In this document: positions 56,491 to 64,000 of the stretch, one piece after another
How positions within the stretch are numbered: the first letter of the stretch is position 1
Layout of the letters: each line of letters opens with the position of its first letter
DNA from: Saccharibacillus deserti
Lineage (GTDB): Bacteria > Bacillota > Bacilli > Paenibacillales > Paenibacillaceae
Reading direction: 5' to 3'
NCBI RefSeq assembly: GCF_013618475.1
Contig: NZ_JABJVN010000001.1
Location: 124,001-188,000 of the forward strand
DNA: 64,000 bases
Notes under the pieces: model-generated
Seen by the model: only the letters and a program-made list of their open reading frames with translations
Database searches by the model: none
Told to the model about the DNA's origin: nothing
Made by a program: the position numbers and the translations under genes

Positions 56491-56922
56491 GTGGGCAGAA
56501 TGGAAATATCGGCGGGCGGCGTCGTTTACCGGACAGAAGGCGGACGGCTGCAGATCCAACTGATCCAGGACCGCTACGGTAAAGTCTCGTTGGCCAAAGG
56601 CAAGCGTGAGCAGGGCGAGACGCCGCGCGAAGCGGCACTGCGCGAGATTCGCGAGGAGACCGGCATCGAAGGGCGGATCGTGGACCTCGTGGATATTATC
56701 CGCTATCAATACGAAAATGAAAAATACGGACTGGTCGACAAAGAAGTCCGTTATTATCTGGTCGAAGCGCTCGGCGGAGAACTGAGAGCCCAGCAGGAAG
56801 AGATCCGGGGCGTGGAATGGTTCTCTCCGGAAGAAGCGCTGATCCTGCACAAAAAATCGGGCTACGAGAACAATCATCCGATTCTGAGGTCGGCAATGGA
56901 GATGCTCGGCCTGAAGCTGTAG
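56491..56922 (+). CDS. Nudix hydrolase
   Basis: 143 residues. The Nudix box GKREQGETPREAALREIREE-TGI is complete (G, E, REIREE). Family members hydrolyse nucleoside diphosphates linked to X, such as oxidised nucleotides or diadenosine polyphosphates; the exact substrate is unknown. Start GTG 56491 with GGGGAG seven bases upstream; ATG three codons later is possible. Confidence 0.88.
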   Translation: MGRMEISAGGVVYRTEGGRLQIQLIQDRYGKVSLAKGKREQGETPREAALREIREETGIEGRIVDLVDIIRYQYENEKYGLVDKEVRYYLVEALGGELRAQQEEIRGVEWFSPEEALILHKKSGYENNHPILRSAMEMLGLKL

Positions 56923-56959
56923 GGCCAAGGGACGGGCGGCAATTTGAGGAGGAAGCGAT

Positions 56960-58309
56960 TTGGCAAAAGTCATATTGGACAAAAACCGGAAAAAGCGTCT
57001 TGAAGAAGGCCATCCGTGGATTTATAAAAGCGAGATCGCAGGGACGGAAGGCGAGATTGCGCCGGGCGATCTGGTCGAAGTGACCGATCACCGCGGCAAG
57101 CCGCTCGGTACGGGATATTACAATGCAAACTCGCAGATTACGGTGCGCCTGCTGTCTTACGGCCGTGTCGAAGCGATGGACGAGAACTTTTTCGCGTCCC
57201 GTTTCCGGGAATGTTTGCGCCACCGCGACCGTTTCGTCGAAGGCGACGCTTATCGCCTTGTCTACGGGGAAGCCGATTTTCTGCCGGGCTTGATCGTAGA
57301 CCGCTTCGGCGGGGTGCTGGTCGTGCAGATCCTGACGCTTGGCATGGACCGCCGCCGCAGCGAAATCGTGAACGCGCTGGTCGAAGTGATGCGTCCGGTC
57401 GGCATTTACGAGCGCAGCGACGTATCCGTGCGTCTGCTTGAAGGACTGGAAGAGACGACGGGCGTGCTGCACGGCGAATGTCCGCGTCATGTGACCGTTG
57501 CGGAGAACGGCCTGCTGATCAAAGTGGATATCGAGCAGGGACAGAAAACGGGGTATTTCTTCGATCAGCGGGAGAACCGGGCTTCGACCCGTCCGCTGAT
57601 GACCGGCTGGGGAGAGCGCAGCGGGATCGAACTGCAGGACGTGGAAGGCACGCGCCGACCCGTCAACAAAAACGGCAAAGTCGTCGACTTCCCTTATTGG
57701 GACGGCGCGACCGTATTGGAATGTTTTTCGCATACGGGCAGCTTTACGCTGCACGCCTGCGCCTACGGAGCCAAGAAAGTCACCTGCCTCGACATTTCGG
57801 CACACGCGATCGAAAGCGCCCGCGAGAATGTGCGCCTGAACGGTTTTGAAGACCGGGTGGAATTTGTCGTGGCCGATGCTTTCGATTATCTGCGCGAGAA
57901 TGTCAAAGGAATCGAAGAACGCAAACGCCGCTCGGAAGGCACGTCCAAAGTCGATACGTCGGTTCCGATGCCGGCCGGCGGCGGCCGCAGCTGGGATGTC
58001 GTTATTCTCGATCCTCCGGCATTTGCCAAGACCCGCACGGCGGTCAAAGGTGCGGTGCGCGGATACAAAGATATCAATCTGCACGGGATGAAGCTGGTCA
58101 GCGAAGGCGGCTATCTGGTTACGGCAAGCTGTTCGTACCATATGAAGCCGGATCTGTTTTTGGAAACGATCCACGAAGCCGCCCGGGATGCCGGCAAGAC
58201 GCTGCGCCTGATCGAATGGCAGGCGGCAGGCAAAGACCATCCGCAGATCCTCGGCGTCGAAGAAGGACATTACCTGAAGTTCGCAATTTTCGAAGTCCGC
58301 AGCCGCTAA
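56960..58309 (+). CDS. Class I SAM-dependent rRNA methyltransferase, RlmI-like
   Basis: 449 residues. N-terminal PUA domain (KRLEEGHPWIYKSEI ... GYYNANSQITVRLL), a middle EEHEE-like domain with GYFFDQRENR, and a Rossmann domain with VLECFSHTGSFTLHA and VILDPPAFAKT. RlmI methylates C1962 of 23S rRNA; this is longer (396 residues usual) because of two inserts, about 215-245 and 315-340. Start TTG 56960 after GAGGAGG. Specific target base is inferred. Confidence 0.87.
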   Translation: MAKVILDKNRKKRLEEGHPWIYKSEIAGTEGEIAPGDLVEVTDHRGKPLGTGYYNANSQITVRLLSYGRVEAMDENFFASRFRECLRHRDRFVEGDAYRLVYGEADFLPGLIVDRFGGVLVVQILTLGMDRRRSEIVNALVEVMRPVGIYERSDVSVRLLEGLEETTGVLHGECPRHVTVAENGLLIKVDIEQGQKTGYFFDQRENRASTRPLMTGWGERSGIELQDVEGTRRPVNKNGKVVDFPYWDGATVLECFSHTGSFTLHACAYGAKKVTCLDISAHAIESARENVRLNGFEDRVEFVVADAFDYLRENVKGIEERKRRSEGTSKVDTSVPMPAGGGRSWDVVILDPPAFAKTRTAVKGAVRGYKDINLHGMKLVSEGGYLVTASCSYHMKPDLFLETIHEAARDAGKTLRLIEWQAAGKDHPQILGVEEGHYLKFAIFEVRSR

Positions 58310-58365
58310 AGCCTTACGGAAAGGCAGAAGGATCGGCAGGTCCGAACAGCCATGGAAGATGGAAG

Positions 58366-58402
58366 AACCGCGTTTCGCCGACGGCGAAGCGCGGTTTTTT
58401 TG
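58366..58402 (+). terminator. Terminator after the RlmI-like gene
   Basis: AACCGCG-T-TTCGCCG, short loop, CGGCGAA-GCGCGGTT then six T residues. Confidence 0.85.
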
Positions 58403-58546
58403 TCTCGATCGCCAGGCGCCTCTGCAAGGAAGCCCGGCCGGTTGCTTTCGGACCGGAGACGGATGAATTGAAATAGGCGGCCGATCGGCGTACGCTGGAA
58501 GAAACGGGAAAAGGTTCAAGAAGCAAACGCCTAAGGAGGAGAGCGA

Positions 58547-58933
58547 ATGACGGACAACCGCAGCGGGGAAGAACAGGAGGCCCGGCAGGCCAAGGCGGGG
58601 GCTGCGGGAGATCGGGGGGACGAAACGTACGAAGCCGGCCGCGGGAGCGGGGATATTCGGACAAGGGCCGATTTGCGCCGCGAAATTCGGGCGATGCCGG
58701 GAGAAATTCTGCGGGACTTTGCCGCCGAGGTATGGAGCTGGACGGTCATTCTTTTTTTCTGGGCGGTGTGTACGGCAGCCGGAGGCTGGATCGGTTATTC
58801 CATTGGAGGAGGCCGCGATTCGATGTGGATCGGGATCGCCGCTGCCGCCGCGGTTTCTCCGATTCTGCTTGCTGTTTTGATCAGCTTCGACATGCCCCGG
58901 AAGGTCTGGCGCAGAATGAGGGGGAAGCGCTAA
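58547..58933 (+). CDS. Small membrane protein, unknown function
   Basis: 128 residues. A charged N-terminal half (Glu/Arg/Gly-rich, no fold recognised) is followed by two membrane helices (TVILFFWAVCTAAGGWIGYS and MWIGIAAAAAVSPILLAVLI) and a basic tail. AAGGAGGAG precedes the ATG. Its own short transcription unit before addB. No family recognised. Confidence 0.7.
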   Translation: MTDNRSGEEQEARQAKAGAAGDRGDETYEAGRGSGDIRTRADLRREIRAMPGEILRDFAAEVWSWTVILFFWAVCTAAGGWIGYSIGGGRDSMWIGIAAAAAVSPILLAVLISFDMPRKVWRRMRGKR

Positions 58934-59044
58934 AACAGAGGATGGAACATTTGTTCCCGTTTTCTGTTTTTCTTCCGTCCGATGCGTTATAATGGATATA
59001 GGGAAATTTGAATCGAGATTGCAGAATAAGGAGGCCATCGGCCG

Positions 59045-62000
59045 ATGACGTTGCAGATTAGAATCGGACGTTCCGGAAGCGGCAAAACGAGCCGGATTCT
59101 GGACGAGATCCGTACCAAAATGAAACAAGACCCGCTGGGTCCCCCCCTGCTGCTGATCGTACCGGAACAGTCCACGTTCCAGACGGAGTACGAGCTGTTT
59201 GCGGGTCGTGAAAACGGAGGAAGCCTGCGTGCCCAGGTAATGAGTTTTCACCGCCTCGCTTACCGGGTCATGCAGGAAACGGGAGGATCCGCCCTGACGG
59301 CTATCGGAGACGAAGGCAAACGGATGCTGCTGTACCGGCTGCTCAGAGAACGGCGGAGCGATCTGCGGTTGTTTGGCGCATCCAGCGAGCAGCCTGGATT
59401 TATCGCCAAACTCAACGATCTTTATACGGAGCTGAAGCGCTACAAAGTCGATTCCGCCGTGCTTGAAGAACATATGCGGGATCTGGTTTCCGCCGGGCAC
59501 TCCCCGCTGCTGCGGGAAAAGCTCGAAGATGCGCTGCCGGTCTACCGCGACTTTGAAGAGAAACTTTCCGCATTGTACGTCGACTCGGAGGATACATTGA
59601 TTCGCTTGGCCCGGCAGTTGGGCGATTCTTCGCTTGTCCACGGAGCGCAGATATGGATCGACGGATTTTACGGATTCACCCCGCGCGAATACGAAGTGCT
59701 CGGGGGACTGCTCGGGACCGCCCAATCGGTCGTCTGTTCGCTGACGCTGGACCGTCCTTACGACGGGGCCCATCAGCCGGGCGAACTGGATTTGTTTCAC
59801 CAGACCGGCACGACCTACCGCAAGCTGCGCAAAATGGCCGAACTGCTGGGCATCGATTGCGAGACGCAAACCGCTCAAGAGGAAGAACTGCCGAGATTCG
59901 CGGCCAGTCCGCTGTTGGGACGGCTCGAGGCTAAGCTGCGAGTCGGCCGGGACATCGCGGCGGATAAGTCTGCGAAAGAAGCACTTTTGAATACGGACGG
60001 CGAAGCCGGAATCACGCTGCATGCAGCGGACAACCGGCGGGCCGAAGCCGATGCGGCAGCGCGGGAAATGCTGCGCCTGGCGCGCGAGCACGGAGCGAGA
60101 TACCGCGATATGGCGGTGTTCGTACGGAACCTGGAAGATTACGAATCGGTTCTGGCTCCGGTGTTCGAAGATTACGGGATTCCCGTATTTACCGACCGCC
60201 GCAAAAGCGTGCTGCATCATCCGCTGGCCGAATTTGTGCGTGCCGCGCTTGATGTCGTTCAATACCGATGGAGATACGAGGACGTTTTCCGCTGCATCAA
60301 GACCGATCTGCTGCTGCCGGAAGACGGAATCACGCGCGCGGATATGGACCGGCTGGAAAACTTCGTGTTGGCTTCGGGAATCCGCGGCACGCGCTGGACA
60401 GACGGGCGCCCGTGGCGCGAAGCTCCCAAGATGTCGCTCGACGACGAAGGACGCCCGGTTGTGGAAGAAGAAGCGGAAGAGTCGGCGGCGCGCATGGCAC
60501 GGCTGGAATCCTGCCGGGAGCGGATCGCGCTTCCGCTGGCCGCGTTTGAACGCCAACTGAGCAAAGCGGGTACGGCGCGTGCCATGTGCGAAGCCGTTTA
60601 CCGGCTGCTCGACGCGGCGGAAGCGCCGCAGCGGCTCGACCGGATGGCGCGGGAAGCGGCGGACAGCGGCGATCCGCAGGCAGCCGATGTGCATCGGCAG
60701 ATCTGGGGAGCCTTGATGGACCTGCTTGACCAGATCGCGGAGCTGATCGACGACGAGCCGGTGACGCCGCAGGAATTTGCGGGCATGCTGGAAACGGGAA
60801 TTGCCGGTCTTACGCTGGGACTTGTGCCTCCGGCGCTTGATCGGGTGCTGCTCGGCGATATGGAGCGTACACGGCCGCTCGGCATCCAATATGCTTTTGT
60901 TCTTGGACTCAACGACGGCGTGGTGCCGCTGGCACCCGTGCAAAGCGGGCTCCTCAGCGAACCCGAGCGTGTCCGTCTGGCCGAGAGCGGATTGGAACTG
61001 TCTCCGGGTTCCGAGCGCCGTCTGCTCGACGAACGGCTGCTGGTCTATCATACGCTGACCAGTGCTTCGCACGGACTTTGGCTCAGTTATGCACTCAGCG
61101 ACAATGAAGACAAGCCGCTGCTGCCGTCCGAAATCGTGCTGGATCTGCGTGCGGCGTTCCCGTTTATCCGAGAACGCCGCGAAAGCGCCCTGCCGATTGC
61201 CGGCATGAATCCGTCCGAGTACCGGCGGTTCGTGACGCGGCCCGAAGCGACGCTGCCGCACCTGCTGGTTCAGCTGCGTCTGTGGAAAGCGGGCTCGGAG
61301 ATCGACCCGCTCTGGTGGGATGTGCTGAGCGCTTATCAGGAACGCCCGGAATGGGAAGCGCTGCTTGCGAGCCGCCTGGCGTCCTTGGTTTACACGAACG
61401 AATCGGATCGGCTGACCCGGGAAACGAGCCAGCGGCTCTACGGCCGGAAACTGCGCTCGAGCGTTTCGCGGATGGAGAAATTCACGGCATGCGCCTTCTC
61501 GCATTTCGCTTCGCACGGCCTGAAGCTCAAGGAACGGCAGCTGTACAAATTGAACGCTCCCGATATCGGGCAGCTGTTTCACGCGGCGCTGAGCGATATC
61601 GCCATGCGCCTGAAACTCGAGAACCGAAGTTGGGGTTCGCTGTCGGTCGAGGAATGTCTGGCCGAAGCGCGCACGGCCGTGGACAAGATTGCCCCGCGGC
61701 TGCAGGGCGAGATCTTGTTCAGTACAAGCCGATACGGTTATATTTCCCGCAAGCTGATGGATATTGTGGGCAGGGCTTCGGTGATTCTGGGCGAACAAGC
61801 CCGCCGGGGAGATTTCGAACCGCTCGGTATCGAATTGGACTTCGGCCCGGGCAAAGACCTTCCTCCGCTTGTATTCGAATTGGATAACGGATGCACGATG
61901 GAGATCGTGGGCCGGATCGACAGGGTCGATGTGGCGGAAGGCGAAGAAGGACTGCTGCTGCGGGTCATCGATTACAAATCGAGCGGCAAGGAACTGCATC

Positions 62001-62599
62001 TGCACGAGGTATATTATGGATTGTCGCTGCAGATGCTGACTTATATGGATGTACTGCTGACGAATGCCGAGCAGTGGATCGGAGCCCCGGCGATTCCGGC
62101 CGGAACGCTGTATTTCCATGTGCAGAACCCGCTGCTGGCTTCGGCCAACGGCATGGCGCGCGGCGAAGCCGAACGCGAGATGCTCAAACGGTTCAAGATG
62201 AAAGGTCTGGTCTTGGCCGATGCGGATGTCGTCGCCAAGATGGACCGGGAACTGACGACCGGACAGTCGCCCGTTATTCCGGTAGCCGTCAAAAAAGACG
62301 GAGGATTCTACAGCAGCTCGACCGTGGCCGATCCGCAGCAGTGGGATTCGCTGCTCAAAGGGGTGCGGCGCAACATCGCCGGAATCGGGCGGCGGATCAC
62401 GGAAGGTGAATCCGAGGCCCGTCCGTACCGGATCCAGCAGGAAAAAGCCTGCGATTTCTGTCCGTACCATTCCGTCTGCCAGTTCGACGAAAGTCTGGAC
62501 CACACAAGCTACAATCATTTGGGCAAACCGGGAAAAGACCGGATCTGGGACATGTTCCGCGAGGGAGACGGAGAGTCTTACAGGGAGGAGAAGCGATAA
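59045..62599 (+). CDS. addB: ATP-dependent helicase/nuclease subunit B (AddB)
   Basis: 1184 residues. Walker A GRSGSGKT at the N terminus, a helicase-like body without full motor motifs, and a C-terminal RecB-like nuclease (RVIDYKSSGKELHL). Four Cys for the 4Fe-4S pin: one in FTACAFSHF, three in ACDFCPYHSVCQF. With AddA it resects double-strand ends and responds to Chi. A TATAAT lies 55 bases upstream. addA starts one base after its stop. Confidence 0.96.
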   Translation: MTLQIRIGRSGSGKTSRILDEIRTKMKQDPLGPPLLLIVPEQSTFQTEYELFAGRENGGSLRAQVMSFHRLAYRVMQETGGSALTAIGDEGKRMLLYRLLRERRSDLRLFGASSEQPGFIAKLNDLYTELKRYKVDSAVLEEHMRDLVSAGHSPLLREKLEDALPVYRDFEEKLSALYVDSEDTLIRLARQLGDSSLVHGAQIWIDGFYGFTPREYEVLGGLLGTAQSVVCSLTLDRPYDGAHQPGELDLFHQTGTTYRKLRKMAELLGIDCETQTAQEEELPRFAASPLLGRLEAKLRVGRDIAADKSAKEALLNTDGEAGITLHAADNRRAEADAAAREMLRLAREHGARYRDMAVFVRNLEDYESVLAPVFEDYGIPVFTDRRKSVLHHPLAEFVRAALDVVQYRWRYEDVFRCIKTDLLLPEDGITRADMDRLENFVLASGIRGTRWTDGRPWREAPKMSLDDEGRPVVEEEAEESAARMARLESCRERIALPLAAFERQLSKAGTARAMCEAVYRLLDAAEAPQRLDRMAREAADSGDPQAADVHRQIWGALMDLLDQIAELIDDEPVTPQEFAGMLETGIAGLTLGLVPPALDRVLLGDMERTRPLGIQYAFVLGLNDGVVPLAPVQSGLLSEPERVRLAESGLELSPGSERRLLDERLLVYHTLTSASHGLWLSYALSDNEDKPLLPSEIVLDLRAAFPFIRERRESALPIAGMNPSEYRRFVTRPEATLPHLLVQLRLWKAGSEIDPLWWDVLSAYQERPEWEALLASRLASLVYTNESDRLTRETSQRLYGRKLRSSVSRMEKFTACAFSHFASHGLKLKERQLYKLNAPDIGQLFHAALSDIAMRLKLENRSWGSLSVEECLAEARTAVDKIAPRLQGEILFSTSRYGYISRKLMDIVGRASVILGEQARRGDFEPLGIELDFGPGKDLPPLVFELDNGCTMEIVGRIDRVDVAEGEEGLLLRVIDYKSSGKELHLHEVYYGLSLQMLTYMDVLLTNAEQWIGAPAIPAGTLYFHVQNPLLASANGMARGEAEREMLKRFKMKGLVLADADVVAKMDRELTTGQSPVIPVAVKKDGGFYSSSTVADPQQWDSLLKGVRRNIAGIGRRITEGESEARPYRIQQEKACDFCPYHSVCQFDESLDHTSYNHLGKPGKDRIWDMFREGDGESYREEKR

Positions 62600-64000
62600 A
62601 TGGGAATGACATATGCCGATAAACCGGCGGGCAGCCAATGGAGCGACGATCAATGGAAAGCGATTGCCGCTTCAGGAGGCAGCATGCTGGTCGCCGCGGC
62701 GGCCGGCTCGGGCAAAACGGCCGTGCTCGTCGAGCGGATTATACGCAAAATCACCGATCCTGCCGGAGGAACCGGGGTAGACCGGATGCTGATCGCAACT
62801 TTCACGAAAGCCGCGGCTTCGGAAATGCGGCAGCGGATTCGCGATGCCCTGAACAAAGAACTTGCGGCACAGCCGCAAAGCGAACATTTGAGAAGGCAGC
62901 TGTCTCTGCTGGGCCAGGCGTCGATTACGACGCTGCACTCGTTCTGTCTGGAAGTCATCCGCCGCCATTATACGCAGATTCCGCTTGATCCGGGATTCCG
63001 GATTGCCAATGAACACGAGAGCAAAATAATGCGGCAGGAAACGCTGGAAGAATTGTTCGAAGAACAATATGCGCGGCAAGAAGAAGGAAAGGAATTCCGG
63101 CGGCTGATCGACTGGTTCGGCGGCGAACGTTCCGACGAACCGGCTTTCGCGCTCGTTCAGCGCCTGTACGATTTCTCCCGAAGCCATCCCTGGCCGCAGC
63201 AGTGGCTTCGCGATTCGGCCGCGGAATTTCTCGTCTCCGACTCCGAAGCCCTCGGAGAAACGATTTGGGCGGCGAGTCTTGCTGCCGATGCGAGGCTGGA
63301 ACTTGCGGGAACGGAGAATCTGCTGCGCCGCGCGTTCGAACTGGCCGTGTCGCCGGGGGGACCGGCTCCGTATGCGGAAGCGCTGCAGAGCGATCTCGAC
63401 CAGCTGCAGCGGCTGCGGGGAGCTGCCGAGAGCGAACCTTGGCCGCGGCTGTACGCGCATTTCGAATCGGTGTCGTTTGTGACGCTCAAACGGATCAGCG
63501 TCAAGGATGCTTATGATCCGGAACTTCAGAAGCAGGTCAAAGACCTCCGGGATGCCGCCAAAAAAGATCTGACGCGGATCAAGGATTTCTATTTCGGCCG
63601 CGAGCCGGAAGCTTTTCTTGCGGAACTGCATGAAACGGCGCCCCTTATGGCCGAGCTGGCCGAATTGACGATCGAATTCGGCGAACGTTACGCCAAGGCC
63701 AAAAAAGCCCGCAGCATGGTCGATTTTTCGGACTTGGAGCATTATTGTCTGCGTATTTTGCGCGATGCGGCTTCCGGACCCGGAAATCCGCTGCCGTCGG
63801 CCGCGGCTTTGGAATACCGCGAGCGCTTCGACGAAGTGCTGCTTGACGAATACCAGGATACCAACTCCGTTCAGGAAGAAATCGTCTCGCTGATCGCTCG
63901 CGAAGGAGCGGGCAACCGCTTTATGGTCGGCGACGTGAAGCAGAGCATTTACCGGTTCCGCCTGGCCGAGCCGGGATTGTTCCTGCACAAGTACAAAGCG
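62600..64000 (+). CDS. addA: ATP-dependent helicase/nuclease subunit A (AddA), 3' end outside window
   Basis: 467 residues in the window of about 1,250 expected; the frame stays open to the edge. UvrD-type motor: Q motif WSDDQWKAIAA, Walker A AAAAGSGKTAVLVERI, motif Ia TLHSFCLEVIRRHY region, Walker B VLLDEYQDTNSVQEE and motif III GDVKQSIYRFR. GGGAGGAG sets ATG 62600. Partner of AddB. Confidence 0.96.
   Translation, partial: MGMTYADKPAGSQWSDDQWKAIAASGGSMLVAAAAGSGKTAVLVERIIRKITDPAGGTGVDRMLIATFTKAAASEMRQRIRDALNKELAAQPQSEHLRRQLSLLGQASITTLHSFCLEVIRRHYTQIPLDPGFRIANEHESKIMRQETLEELFEEQYARQEEGKEFRRLIDWFGGERSDEPAFALVQRLYDFSRSHPWPQQWLRDSAAEFLVSDSEALGETIWAASLAADARLELAGTENLLRRAFELAVSPGGPAPYAEALQSDLDQLQRLRGAAESEPWPRLYAHFESVSFVTLKRISVKDAYDPELQKQVKDLRDAAKKDLTRIKDFYFGREPEAFLAELHETAPLMAELAELTIEFGERYAKAKKARSMVDFSDLEHYCLRILRDAASGPGNPLPSAAALEYRERFDEVLLDEYQDTNSVQEEIVSLIAREGAGNRFMVGDVKQSIYRFRLAEPGLFLHKYKA

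Noticed and set aside
56696-62653. Very long minus-strand open frame (almost 2,000 codons) opposite mtaB-distal genes and addB
   Set aside because: It is antisense to recognised genes, is rich in Arg/Gln/His/Phe as expected from a reversed high-GC frame, and shows no domain.

Overview
The window is a high-GC (roughly 55-60 %) chromosomal segment of a Gram-positive endospore-lineage bacterium, most likely Paenibacillaceae (Paenibacillus or Saccharibacillus-like). Reasons: strong purine-rich Shine-Dalgarno sites, frequent GTG/TTG starts, a leuS T-box, a CIRCE-controlled hrcA-grpE-dnaK-dnaJ cluster, and the order comE - holA - rpsT - lepA - hemW - hrcA - grpE - dnaK - dnaJ - prmA - rsmE - mtaB, which follows the Bacillus yqe region. 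The genus is an inference.

Positions 1-26 kb are accessory and catabolic. Two GH127 beta-L-arabinofuranosidase-type genes of different architecture lie next to an AraC regulator and a degenerate ROK repressor. A split chromate transporter follows, then a receiver-PP2C phosphatase beside a broken PAS/HATPase gene. Next is an ytm-type sulfur amino-acid locus: GNAT, lipoprotein, two permeases and an ATPase, ending in a truncated M20 amidohydrolase. After tRNA-Pro(UGG) come a GH43 enzyme with a divergent AraC regulator, and a LacI regulator in front of an LplBCA-type sugar importer. Two identical-class palindromic operators tie the LacI gene to that importer. A DUF1349 gene, an internally deleted MFS gene and a two-gene ABC exporter finish the section.

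Positions 26-48.7 kb are core: a HEAT-repeat protein, leuS behind a T-box, comEB-comEA-comEC, an ECF sigma/anti-sigma pair, holA, rpsT, lepA, hemW, an ArgA-like acetyltransferase and the heat-shock operon. Positions 48.7-52.3 kb interrupt the usual dnaJ-prmA junction with a small membrane protein, a GC-rich 31-bp tandem repeat, an autoregulated-looking MarR-MFS efflux cassette and a zinc-ribbon/PH protein. Positions 52.3-64 kb return to core genes: prmA, an M50 protease, rsmE, mtaB, a Nudix hydrolase, an RlmI-type methyltransferase, a small membrane protein, addB and the start of addA, which runs off the right edge.

The most interesting signals are RNA-level. First, two copies of an unassigned structured leader (18714-18905 and 54014-54183) share conserved loop strands while their helices differ by compensatory changes. 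Second, the comEA leader is a shortened paralogue of the leuS T-box: the specifier stem is gone and the tRNA-binding UGG bulge is lost, but both antiterminator helices are kept by covariation. There is also recurrent gene decay: three separate pseudogenes in the first 25 kb.
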